A program made the position numbers and the translations under genes. Of a DNA stretch of 64,000 nucleotides, positions 22,222 to 29,943 are shown one piece after another. The notes under the pieces were generated by a model. The model saw nothing but the letters and a program-made list of their open reading frames with translations, was not told the DNA's origin and did no database searches. Origin of the DNA: an uncultured Bacteroidales bacterium (GTDB lineage Bacteria; Bacteroidota; Bacteroidia; Bacteroidales; WCHB1-69); NCBI GenBank assembly GCA_934699095.1, contig CAKUVI010000010.1:17931-81930 (forward strand), in the 5' to 3' direction. Within the stretch, counting starts at the first letter, position 1; the number at the start of each line of letters is the position of its first letter.

Positions 22222-23886
22222 ATGAATACTGCTTTATTAATTTGCATCATCGGTACGATTGTCATCATACCGTTTTTGGTTTACTATGTGCGTGAGGCCA
22301 AGCTTCACCACCCGAAAGGTTTGATTGCGGCTGCTCTGAGCAACATGGGTGAACGCTTCGGATACTACATCATGAACGCTGTTCTTCTGTTGTTTCTTGT
22401 TTCCAAATTCGGTTTGCCTGATGGAACAGCCGGTGTCATCTATTCAGTCTTCTATTTCGGCATTTATGTGCTTAGTTTGGTGGGCGGTATTATAGCCGAC
22501 AAAACCCAAAACTACAACAAAACCATCCAATGGGGTCTTATCATCATGGCTATCGGCTATGTTGTGATGGCTATTCCATTGTTCAGCAAGACTGCAGAGG
22601 GTGCAATCCTCGACAGTGGCGCTGGTTGGTGGGCTATTCTCATCATCACCTGTATGGCTCTTTTGTTCATCGCCTTTGGTAACGGTCTTTTCAAAGGAAA
22701 CTTGCAGGCTATTGTCGGCAAACTGTATGATGAATTCGAAGAAGAGGCTGCAAAGGAAGGCCCAGAGGCCCTTGCTGAAGCTAAGGATCGCCGCGATTCA
22801 GGTTTCCAGATCTTCTACGTGTTTATTAACATCGGCGGCTTCTTCGCCCCGTTTATCGCTCCTTTCCTCCGTGAATGGTGGCTTAAAGCACACAATCTTT
22901 TGTACAACGCCGACATGTCTGGCCTCTGCCACCAATTCCTTGCCAATGGCGAACAGACACAGAAGTTCACAGAAACTATGGCAGCCGTGCTTCAGCCTGG
23001 TTATAATTTCACAGACACCGCAGCTTTCTGTTCCGACTATATCTCTGTTTTCAACCAAGGCGTGCACTTCTCATTCATAGCTTCAGTTTTGGCTATGGCC
23101 ATCTCACTCGTCATCTTCCTTACTAACAAGTATAAACTTCCCCAACCAGCTAAAAAAGCTCAGGCTCAGGTTGTTGAATATACTCAAGAAGAGAAACTCG
23201 CAATGGCAAAAGAGATCAAACAACGTCTTTACGCTCTCTTCGCAGTGTTGGGTATCGCTGTTTTCTTCTGGTTCTCATTCCATCAGAACGGACAGTCTTT
23301 GTCAGTGTTCGCCCGCGATTTCGTGCAAACCGAAAAGATCGCCCCTGAGATATGGCAAGCTTTGAACCCATTCTTCGTAATTGTTCTTACACCTATCATC
23401 ATGATCATTTTCTCAGCTCTTGCTCGCAGGGGCAAACCGATTTCCACACCTCGCAAAATCGCCATCGGTATGGCTATTGCTGGATGTGCTTACCTTTTCT
23501 TGATGATTATCTCAATAGTAAACAACTATCCGTCAGGAACAGAATTCCGTGCTATGGATGCTGCTCAGATGCTTCAGGCTGGTCTTGCAAAGGCCGCTCC
23601 ATGGGTATTGCTTGTAACCTATTTCTTCCTCACCGTTGCCGAACTGTTCATCTCCCCGCTGGGTCTGTCTTTCGTATCCAAAGTGGCTCCGCGCCACATG
23701 GTGGGCCTCTGCCAAGGATTGTGGCTCGGCGCAACCGCCCTCGGCAACCTGCTCATCTGGCTCGGTCCTGTTATGTATAACGCTTGGCCTATCAAATACT
23801 GCTGGTTGGTATTCGCCGCAGTTTGCTTCGTTTCAATGGCTATTATGTTAGGTATGGTTAAGTGGCTCGAAAGAGTTACTCAATAA
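22222..23886 (+). CDS. POT-family proton-dependent peptide transporter
   Basis: The 554 residues form a major-facilitator membrane protein with about 14 hydrophobic segments. The POT signature is AALSNMGERFGYYIMNAVLLLFL (about 38-60), in which the ExxER-type motif of helix 1 appears as GERFGYY. The second signature appears as FYVFINIGGFFAPFIAPFL. It ends with SFVSKVAPRHMVGLCQGLWLGATALGNLL, matching the family. It should import di- and tripeptides with protons. A hydrophilic insert (about 170-200, EFEEEAAKEGPEALAEAKDR) and the lumenal segment at 230-275 are typical of Bacteroidota members. A bidirectional terminator follows. Confidence 0.92.
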   Translation: MNTALLICIIGTIVIIPFLVYYVREAKLHHPKGLIAAALSNMGERFGYYIMNAVLLLFLVSKFGLPDGTAGVIYSVFYFGIYVLSLVGGIIADKTQNYNKTIQWGLIIMAIGYVVMAIPLFSKTAEGAILDSGAGWWAILIITCMALLFIAFGNGLFKGNLQAIVGKLYDEFEEEAAKEGPEALAEAKDRRDSGFQIFYVFINIGGFFAPFIAPFLREWWLKAHNLLYNADMSGLCHQFLANGEQTQKFTETMAAVLQPGYNFTDTAAFCSDYISVFNQGVHFSFIASVLAMAISLVIFLTNKYKLPQPAKKAQAQVVEYTQEEKLAMAKEIKQRLYALFAVLGIAVFFWFSFHQNGQSLSVFARDFVQTEKIAPEIWQALNPFFVIVLTPIIMIIFSALARRGKPISTPRKIAIGMAIAGCAYLFLMIISIVNNYPSGTEFRAMDAAQMLQAGLAKAAPWVLLVTYFFLTVAELFISPLGLSFVSKVAPRHMVGLCQGLWLGATALGNLLIWLGPVMYNAWPIKYCWLVFAAVCFVSMAIMLGMVKWLERVTQ

Positions 23887-23902
23887 GATCTGATTCTTTT
23901 AT

Positions 23903-23940
23903 AAAAAAGCGGATATATTTTTTAATATATCCGCTTTTTT
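23903..23940. terminator. Bidirectional rho-independent terminator
   Basis: A perfect 17-bp stem spans AAAAAAGCGGATATATT (23903-23919) and its complement (23924-23940) with a 4-base T loop. A-tracts and T-tracts at both feet let it work in both directions. It sits between the convergent peptide transporter and LicD-like genes; the stop codon of the latter follows directly. Confidence 0.9.
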
Positions 23941-24636
23941 TTATGTATGCTGTATCCTATATAACCGAAAATCCGGATATATCACCCGAGTCTTACGCTT
24001 GCCTATCGTCCAGTTTTTCACAGGCGTCATAAAGTCCTCTCCAAACACGTCCCTGAGCCAATCTTCCGTCTTCTCCGGCATGTAAAACTTGTGGCCGAAA
24101 AACTCCTGCTCCTCTACCCCACCCTTCTTCAAAGGCCAAATACGACACGGGAAACCATCTGTCCTGTTGGCCTCCTTCCACTCCTTGTACTCATGCCGCC
24201 CAACCACATAACAACAATAGTCTTCCTCTGTATAATCAAACAAATAAAAAATGTCAACGTGAACTCCCTTGTAAGAATACTGCTCGATTAAAGGCAAATC
24301 CTCACCCTTCCTGTAGTAGGTGGTCTCCTTTATGAAACCCGCATCCCTCATTATCTCCTCAAAATTGTCGGGGCGCTGCGAGTACAACACCGTCGTGTCT
24401 ATATCATTGTCGAACGGAATGAAACCATGATCACGGAAAAGACCTAATTGGGTGCCGAAAATGGGCATCATCTGCACACCCGCACTCCGGCATGTCTCGT
24501 CCATCTTTATCATTGTCTCCACTCCATATTTGTGAAAATTCCTGTATTTCTTACGGTTCTTGAAATAAGTGTCTATATCTACCAATTTCTTATAACACCC
24601 TAATTTTACTGCTAATTTTACTATTAAATCTCTCAT
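23941..24636 (-). CDS. LicD-family transferase
   Basis: The 231-residue protein has the LicD core MPIFGTQLGLFRDHGFIPFDNDIDTTVL (about 55-82), where GxxLGxxRxxxFIPxDxDxD is the nucleotidyltransferase-fold metal site. Later blocks VHVDIFYLFDY and FFGHKFYMPEKTEDWLRDVFGEDFMTPVKNW correspond to the conserved C-terminal part. LicD proteins transfer phosphocholine or another phospho-substituent from a CDP-linked donor to a cell-surface glycan. It is the third gene of a reverse-strand operon, 4 bases after the opine-type dehydrogenase. The upstream cytidylyltransferase fusion would supply the donor. No signal peptide or membrane segment is seen, so it should act at the cytoplasmic face. Confidence 0.85.
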   Translation of the reverse strand: MRDLIVKLAVKLGCYKKLVDIDTYFKNRKKYRNFHKYGVETMIKMDETCRSAGVQMMPIFGTQLGLFRDHGFIPFDNDIDTTVLYSQRPDNFEEIMRDAGFIKETTYYRKGEDLPLIEQYSYKGVHVDIFYLFDYTEEDYCCYVVGRHEYKEWKEANRTDGFPCRIWPLKKGGVEEQEFFGHKFYMPEKTEDWLRDVFGEDFMTPVKNWTIGKRKTRVIYPDFRLYRIQHT

Positions 24637-24640
24637 ATTA

Positions 24641-25669
24641 TCAGTATTTGTAATTATTCATACCCCAATTGTACACTTTATCGATTATTGGCGTTTCAAT
24701 TCCATTTTCGTCAGACAATTCCTTGATCCACCGCAATCCGTACGGGAAATCTTCCGTAAAATATCTGCTGCCGAAATCGGCCGTCCATCCACCAGCCACC
24801 TCTCTCATGGGACTCTCAATTGTCTGAAAAGCAGGAATATTGGATATTTTCTCCGTTAAAGATGACGCATCATGACTCTCGTAATAATCCAACAAAGTCT
24901 TCAAACTACTCACTCCTAATTTCCCGAGAAGCTCGAAAAACTCTCTGTCCATGTCAATCAGCAACTGCGAAGCCTCATCTGTCCATTCCTTGTAAAAAAG
25001 TATTCTATGATCAAAAACCTGGTTTTCCCTGCCATAAAACATGGAAAAAAGGCGTCCTGTATGCAATATTGGATTTGAATTAGACAGGGAAACCTCAAGG
25101 AAATTATCCAGCAACGACACCGGCGTTAAGAAAATCTTTTCCAAAACATTCTTAAAACCATTTTCATCACCGATATTTTCCAATACAGCATATAGATTTG
25201 ACTTGTAGCCTAAAAGATTTGCCGATCTGCCATATTCAGCCACTCGGGCGATGTATGGAACCCTTTGGAATCCAAACAATTTCGTGCCTGAATCCAGAAC
25301 ACCATGGGCAAAGAAAAAAAAGCCGGTACTCGACACCACCGTTCCGACAGCGGCATCTCCTACAAACGGCCTTATCTCCGCAAGAGTCTGCTCTATTAAA
25401 TATCCCGGAAGACATAGAAAGACTATATCCATTTCTGGAACCACATCTGCCGGATTTCTTGAAATTTTATTGATTTTCCCCTCAAATCTTTTGCCTGAAC
25501 TATCTGTCACTTCTATTTGGCGAGACCACTTTTCGGGATGACCTGTGAGTATATTGACTTCTACTTTCTCATGTGATGCGAAGACACCTGCACACACATG
25601 ACCGAGCGAACCTCCGCCGCAGATACATATCTTCAAAACATCATCGCCGTTTCTATTCAGAATCTCCAT
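24641..25669 (-). CDS. NAD/NADP octopine/nopaline dehydrogenase family protein
   Basis: The 342-residue enzyme has an N-terminal Rossmann fold (LKICICGGGSLGHVCAGVFA, about 12-31; dinucleotide motif GGGSLG), MDIVFLCLPGYLIEQTL, and a C-terminal helical domain with SNPILHTGRLFSMFYG, the His-containing active-site region of the octopine dehydrogenase family (PF02317-like). Such enzymes reduce imines formed between an amino acid and an oxoacid, or act on related substrates. It overlaps the fusion gene before it by 17 bases and is 4 bases from licD-like. It probably makes or modifies the compound activated by the cytidylyltransferase domain. The substrate is unknown. Confidence 0.82.
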   Translation of the reverse strand: MEILNRNGDDVLKICICGGGSLGHVCAGVFASHEKVEVNILTGHPEKWSRQIEVTDSSGKRFEGKINKISRNPADVVPEMDIVFLCLPGYLIEQTLAEIRPFVGDAAVGTVVSSTGFFFFAHGVLDSGTKLFGFQRVPYIARVAEYGRSANLLGYKSNLYAVLENIGDENGFKNVLEKIFLTPVSLLDNFLEVSLSNSNPILHTGRLFSMFYGRENQVFDHRILFYKEWTDEASQLLIDMDREFFELLGKLGVSSLKTLLDYYESHDASSLTEKISNIPAFQTIESPMREVAGGWTADFGSRYFTEDFPYGLRWIKELSDENGIETPIIDKVYNWGMNNYKY

Positions 25670-27482
25670 TATTTACAATTTTCAGAGCTTCCACCAATCT
25701 GTTGTTGTCACTTCTGCCCCTCACCGCCAATCTTATGAAATTTCGGCCTTCAAATCCTTTTTTCTTTGAACAATCCTTTATCAAAATATTACATTCCTCC
25801 AACAATCTCACCGCAAGCGAATGGGAGTCGTAAGGCGGTAAAACCTCGCAGAGAAAATAGTTGGCTTCACTTGGATAAACTTTCAGATATTTGATATTAT
25901 TAAGGTTTTGATAAAACAATTCCCTCTCTGATTGAAATTTTACACATGCAGTCTGATAATCTTTCTCGTATTTATTGAAAATCTGCATGAAAAATTCAGC
26001 AAATGAGTTGATATTCCAAATGGAAACGTCTGCTTTAATCTTTTTAATCAGCTTCGTATCCGATGACGCCAATATTCCGAGACGAAGACCGGGCACTCCA
26101 AAAGATTTTGAAATACTCTTCATCACAACAAGATTATTGTTTTTTAACAGAATTTCATCATCAAGAAGTGAAATTTTCGGATAAAAAACGCTGAAATCCG
26201 CAAAAGACTCATCCACAACGAGACGTACATGATTATTATTAGACCATTCAACCAAAGTTATAAGTTCATCGGCAGGGATTAAGTTTCCTGAAGGATTATC
26301 AGGATTTATGATAATAAGATTTTGAACTGGATTATCGGAAAAAAAGGAGATCAGATCGTGACAATTGTAATTAAATCCCTTTTTTCCAGGAGTGAAAACA
26401 ACGAGTCTGGAAGGGTCAACTCTGTTAGGATATTCTTCAAAAGTTGGATATACGACACCTATTTTGCCTTCGAGATTGGCCATAAGGCTTTTGATTAATT
26501 CAGCTGCACCATTGCCAGGCACAATAAAATCCTCACTAACATTAAAACATTTGCTCGCAAGCAAAGTGTTAATAGTCATACCGGAAGGATATTCTGTTAG
26601 CAGGACTTTGAAATTCGCATTCATCTCATCCAACATTTTCTGAGATGGAAAAAAAGGATTCACCAAATAACAGAAATCCAACATTTCAGGGAAACGCCAA
26701 TAGCCGCCATAACGTTTTGAATAGAGTTCCAAGTGGTGTTCACCCTCTGCAAAAAGTGCTTCGGCTATATTCAGGTCTGCCTTGTCGTCAGATTCATACC
26801 ATTTCTCACCATTTATTGGAAGAGCCTTTAAATCCGATTTATCCAAGAAAGAGATAACTCTAAGTACTTGTTCATAATATTCATTGTTACCTAAAGCTTC
26901 AGTGTAGGCTTTTAAAAATGGCACATACTTATGGGCCGAGAATTCTTTCCCGAACTTATATACGTTAACCGTTTTGTAATATTGTTCTGTCTCTTCGTAA
27001 TTAAAAGCTTTTTTAGGTATAAAATTGACAATATTGCAATCTTCGTCAATCTTCACCATCGTACCATCCATCCAGGTCTGATATTTGGCCACAAGGGCTA
27101 AATTCGGATACGGATTATCGAGGATAAGTCGGAACATATTATCATCCAAAATCAGGTCCGACTCTATAAGCAAAGTGTCATCCTCTAAAAGTTTGTCAGA
27201 GGCTAATGCAAGCGAATAGATATTGTTGGTTTTGTCATAAACATGATTGAAAACGTATTCAATATCAAGTTTTTGGTCGTATCTATGACCTATATGTTGG
27301 ATGAGTTCATCGCCTTTGTAGCCAACTACAATGATAACGCGATTGAGATTCAGTTCTGAGAGTTGAGAAAGCATCCTGTCAATCAATGGAATACCATTGA
27401 CTTTTACCATGCATTTGGTATTGTTTTTGGTAAATTCCCTCAGTCGTTTACCCATTCCGGCCGCTAAAATAATTGCCTGCAT
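25653..27482 (-). CDS. Bifunctional cytidylyltransferase-like / class I-II aminotransferase fusion
   Basis: The 609 residues comprise two enzymes. Residues 1-235 are a LicC/PntC-like nucleotidyltransferase: AIILAAGMGKRLREFTKN, KCMVKVNGIPLIDRML, YSLALASDKLLEDDTLLIESDLIL. Residues about 245-605 are a PLP enzyme of the HisC/CobD type, with NPDNPSGN, VDESFADF, the PLP lysine in MKSISKSFGVPGLRLG, and a final RNFIRLAVR arginine. Known analogues fuse a CTP transferase to an aminoethylphosphonate aminotransferase, but that is a class V enzyme, whereas this one is HisC-like. The fusion would form and activate an aminated phospho-compound as a CDP derivative for the LicD-like transferase downstream. 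The exact compound is unknown. Confidence 0.87.
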   Translation of the reverse strand: MQAIILAAGMGKRLREFTKNNTKCMVKVNGIPLIDRMLSQLSELNLNRVIIVVGYKGDELIQHIGHRYDQKLDIEYVFNHVYDKTNNIYSLALASDKLLEDDTLLIESDLILDDNMFRLILDNPYPNLALVAKYQTWMDGTMVKIDEDCNIVNFIPKKAFNYEETEQYYKTVNVYKFGKEFSAHKYVPFLKAYTEALGNNEYYEQVLRVISFLDKSDLKALPINGEKWYESDDKADLNIAEALFAEGEHHLELYSKRYGGYWRFPEMLDFCYLVNPFFPSQKMLDEMNANFKVLLTEYPSGMTINTLLASKCFNVSEDFIVPGNGAAELIKSLMANLEGKIGVVYPTFEEYPNRVDPSRLVVFTPGKKGFNYNCHDLISFFSDNPVQNLIIINPDNPSGNLIPADELITLVEWSNNNHVRLVVDESFADFSVFYPKISLLDDEILLKNNNLVVMKSISKSFGVPGLRLGILASSDTKLIKKIKADVSIWNINSFAEFFMQIFNKYEKDYQTACVKFQSERELFYQNLNNIKYLKVYPSEANYFLCEVLPPYDSHSLAVRLLEECNILIKDCSKKKGFEGRNFIRLAVRGRSDNNRLVEALKIVNNGDSE

Positions 27483-27534
27483 ATTAGTCCTACATTTTCA
27501 AGCGCATAAAAAAATCGTGAACATCACATTTTAG

Positions 27535-27648
27535 CAATTGAGGTTCTGGACTACCTGTTATCTGAAAATGAGAATGCTCACGATATTCATCGCGAGCATT
27601 TCCGATTCTCCTTCAGATAACATTTGAAATTGTCCAGATTCCAATTGC
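27535..27648 (-). ncRNA. Long imperfect hairpin, candidate structured leader RNA
   Basis: A 114-base stretch folds on itself in nested paired blocks: CAATTG/CAATTG at the base, CTGGAC (27546) with GTCCAG (27632), GTTATCTGAA (27557) with TTCAGATAAC (27612), GAGAAT with ATTCTC, GCTC with GAGC, and CGAT/ATCG around an ATTC tip. It is separated by internal loops of similar size on each side, as in a structured RNA. It lies 53 bases upstream of the fusion gene start on the reverse strand. It lacks a T-run, so it is not an ordinary terminator. Strand is inferred from the downstream gene. Confidence 0.5.
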
Positions 27649-27760
27649 AAAGAAAAGCGAAAATGCTTTATTACTATGTAAGAATTATCAATTTTTTACA
27701 ATACGCAACAGTTTTAGTTAACAATTTATTACATCAGCCACAAAAGTGACATTCAGAGTG

Positions 27761-27768
27761 CAAATATA
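27761..27768 (-). promoter_or_regulatory. -7 promoter box upstream of the structured leader
   Basis: On the reverse strand TATATTTG matches TAnnTTTG directly after the HIT gene's stop. Transcription from here would give a leader of about 270 bases containing the long hairpin before the fusion gene. The -33 element would lie in the end of the HIT gene and is weak. Confidence 0.4.
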
Positions 27769-27771
27769 GCA

Positions 27772-28173
27772 TTAATCTTCAATAGCTGCAGAAATTTTGC
27801 TTGCAAGTTCAGCATACTCCTCTTTGGATATTTCCACACGCGGGGCAGTGAAATCGAGGTCACCACCTCCGTTGATAGGAACGAGATGTATGTGATTGTG
27901 GGGCACATCTATACCGATAACAGCCACACCGATACGTTTGCATGGCACCACTTTCTTCAACGCCTTGGCAACTTTCTTTGCGAACACAGCCATGCCGGCA
28001 AGCATATCATCCTCAAGATCAAAGATATAATCGTTTTGCAGTTTGGTGATTACCAAGGTATGACCTTTAGCAAGAGGTGATATATCCAAGAAAGCGAAGT
28101 AGCGGTCGTCTTCAGCTATTTTATAGCAAGGAATTTCTCCCTTTACGATTTTTGTGAAAATAGTCTCTTCCAT
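27772..28173 (-). CDS. HIT-family (Hint-like) nucleotide-binding hydrolase
   Basis: The 133-residue protein shows the HIT fold: TIFTKIVKGEIPCYKIAEDD at the N-terminus, FLDISPLAKGHTLVITK, and the histidine triad HNHIHLVPI at about 104-112. Hint-type members hydrolyse adenosine phosphoramidates and similar nucleotides in the cytoplasm. It follows greA by 12 bases on the reverse strand, so the two form an operon. The normal length and intact triad suggest an active enzyme. Confidence 0.92.
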   Translation of the reverse strand: MEETIFTKIVKGEIPCYKIAEDDRYFAFLDISPLAKGHTLVITKLQNDYIFDLEDDMLAGMAVFAKKVAKALKKVVPCKRIGVAVIGIDVPHNHIHLVPINGGGDLDFTAPRVEISKEEYAELASKISAAIED

Positions 28174-28185
28174 GATGATATTGGT

Positions 28186-28659
28186 TTAACGTGAAACATC
28201 GAGAATTTCAAACTCCATGACGCCGGCGGGAGCTTGAACGCTTACAACGTCACCTTTTGCGTTTCCGATGAGAGCTTTGGCAATAGGACTTGAAACGGAT
28301 ATTTTGCCGCCCTTGAGATCAGATTCCGACTCAGGAACAATCGTATAGGTCATTTCAGCCTTGTTTTTAAGGTTCTTGATTTTCACGATGGAATAAATCA
28401 AAACCTTTGATGTGTCGAGTTTGGACTCGTCTAAAACGCGAGCTTTTGCTATCAAATTACGCAATTTGGCGATTTTGAGTTCGAGCAGTCCTTGGGCCTC
28501 CTTTGCGGCATCATATTCGGCATTTTCGGAAAGGTCACCCTTGTCGCGAGCCTCTGCTATTGCTTGCGAAATCTTCGGGCGTTCAACAGACTCCAACTGA
28601 TTCAACTCTGCCTTTAAAGCATCCAAGCCTTCTTGAGTGTAATATTTAACATCTTCCAT
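28186..28659 (-). CDS. greA: Transcription elongation factor GreA
   Basis: The 157-residue protein has the N-terminal coiled coil with the acidic tip DKGDLSENAEYDAAKEAQ (about 39-56), which enters the RNA polymerase secondary channel to stimulate cleavage of backtracked transcripts. The C-terminal FKBP-like domain has GGKISVSSPIAKALIGNAKGD and AGVMEFEILDVS. All are standard for GreA. It is the first gene of the greA-HIT pair. Confidence 0.95.
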   Translation of the reverse strand: MEDVKYYTQEGLDALKAELNQLESVERPKISQAIAEARDKGDLSENAEYDAAKEAQGLLELKIAKLRNLIAKARVLDESKLDTSKVLIYSIVKIKNLKNKAEMTYTIVPESESDLKGGKISVSSPIAKALIGNAKGDVVSVQAPAGVMEFEILDVSR

Positions 28660-28679
28660 TTTTTCCGTTTATTTACACA

Positions 28680-28710
28680 AATAGAAGAGACTTTGAAAGT
28701 CTCTTCTATT
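28680..28710 (-). terminator. Hairpin terminator after the PorV-like gene
   Basis: AATAGAAGAGACT (28680-28692) pairs with AGTCTCTTCTATT (28698-28710) around a 5-base loop. On the reverse strand it lies 25 bases after the stop of the PorV-like gene and 21 bases before greA. The following T-run is short (TTTGTG), so termination may be partial. Confidence 0.6.
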
Positions 28711-28734
28711 CATCAATGTATAAAAAAGTTATTA

Positions 28735-29916
28735 TTATAAAGTTACTTTAATGCCAATGTAGTGATTACCTCTCCATCTGTTGGTGAATCTGTAACCATA
28801 GTCGAAATAGATTCTCGGACCAACGCTGTGGTTCTTACGTTCTTTGGTCAAAGGAACAACTGCGGTAGCACCTACAGCAGGTCCCATGAAGAATGAGTCG
28901 CTGTTGAGAAGGATAGCAGCTGTTTCATTGACTTCAGCAGCACCTTTCTTGAAGTTTTCAAGACCGTAACCGGCACGGATCATGAAAATGTTCCTGAAAC
29001 CATATTCCAAACCAATTGAGAATACGTCTCTTGTGTAAGAATTTGCTGTGAAAGCACCAGCGAATGTAAGTCTGTGTTCAGCGTCATCACGAGTAAGTCC
29101 CTCTTCAGCGAGTTCTTCTTTTGACATTTCAGCGTATTCACCGCCAAAGAACAGCAAGTCGTAAGAAATACCGATTGAAAGTAATGAAGGCATTTCAAAT
29201 TCTGCTGAGCGCATCTCGAGGGTCTGTTCAAACTCCTGACTTGGGATCATAGAGCGGATTGACAAACCATCGCCTTTATAGCGCATAGGCAGACCGATGT
29301 TCTTCAAAGTAACACCGATTTTGAAGTTTTCATACTTACCGGTGATATATTGGATACCAGCATCGATTGCGAAACCGGTAGCCTTTGAGTCGGAGATGCT
29401 CTCATTGATAATCTTGATAGAAACACCGCCCTTGATGAAGTTGTTGAATGATTTTGCATAGTGCAAACCAATGTATGTCAACTTTGGGCTGAAAGTACCA
29501 AGACCGCCTTCAGGTTGTTCAGTGGTAGTGATCTGAACATCGCCGAAACCTTGAGAGAAGAAAGAAACACCGATTACACCAAAATCTTTCTGGCGACCCA
29601 ACTTCTGTGCAATAGCGATTGAATTGATATTGACACCGCAGTTTGAACCGACAAGATATTGGGTTCTGTTGAAAGCCAATTCTGTTCTGCGTACGCTTGT
29701 AAGACCTGCAACGTTTGAGAATACAGATTCCAAACCGCGAACTTCAGCAACACCAGCACCGGCCATTCCGCTTGTACGTGCCCATGGGTCTATAAGCAGG
29801 TGAGATGCACCGGCCTGACCGGAACGGTCTCTGTTACCTGCAAATGCCGGAACGACACTTGCAGATAAAAGAGCAATAATGGTGCAAATTATTAATGATT
29901 TATATAGATTTTTCAT
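28735..29916 (-). CDS. PorV/PorQ-family outer-membrane beta-barrel protein
   Basis: The 393 residues begin with a signal peptide (MKNLYKSLIICTIIALLSASVVPAFA). The mature N-terminal segment HLLIDPWARTSGMAGAGVAEVRGLESVFSNVAGL is the hallmark of PorV/PorQ-type proteins. It is followed by alternating amphipathic strands to the C-terminal YDYGYRFTNRWRGNHYIGIKVTL with a barrel-closing end. PorV shuttles T9SS substrates to the attachment complex; PorQ-like paralogues serve particular substrates. Its location directly after the gene for a giant secreted protein, 27 bases apart, suggests it serves that product. It is the last gene of a reverse-strand cluster that starts with the TonB-dependent receptor. 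Confidence 0.82.
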   Translation of the reverse strand: MKNLYKSLIICTIIALLSASVVPAFAGNRDRSGQAGASHLLIDPWARTSGMAGAGVAEVRGLESVFSNVAGLTSVRRTELAFNRTQYLVGSNCGVNINSIAIAQKLGRQKDFGVIGVSFFSQGFGDVQITTTEQPEGGLGTFSPKLTYIGLHYAKSFNNFIKGGVSIKIINESISDSKATGFAIDAGIQYITGKYENFKIGVTLKNIGLPMRYKGDGLSIRSMIPSQEFEQTLEMRSAEFEMPSLLSIGISYDLLFFGGEYAEMSKEELAEEGLTRDDAEHRLTFAGAFTANSYTRDVFSIGLEYGFRNIFMIRAGYGLENFKKGAAEVNETAAILLNSDSFFMGPAVGATAVVPLTKERKNHSVGPRIYFDYGYRFTNRWRGNHYIGIKVTL

Positions 29917-29943
29917 ATTGCCTGTTTTTTTTAATTAATAATC

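Noticed and set aside
27535..27648. Long hairpin as a terminator of the HIT gene
   Set aside because: It lies over 120 bases past the HIT stop, has several internal loops and no adjacent T-run on either strand.
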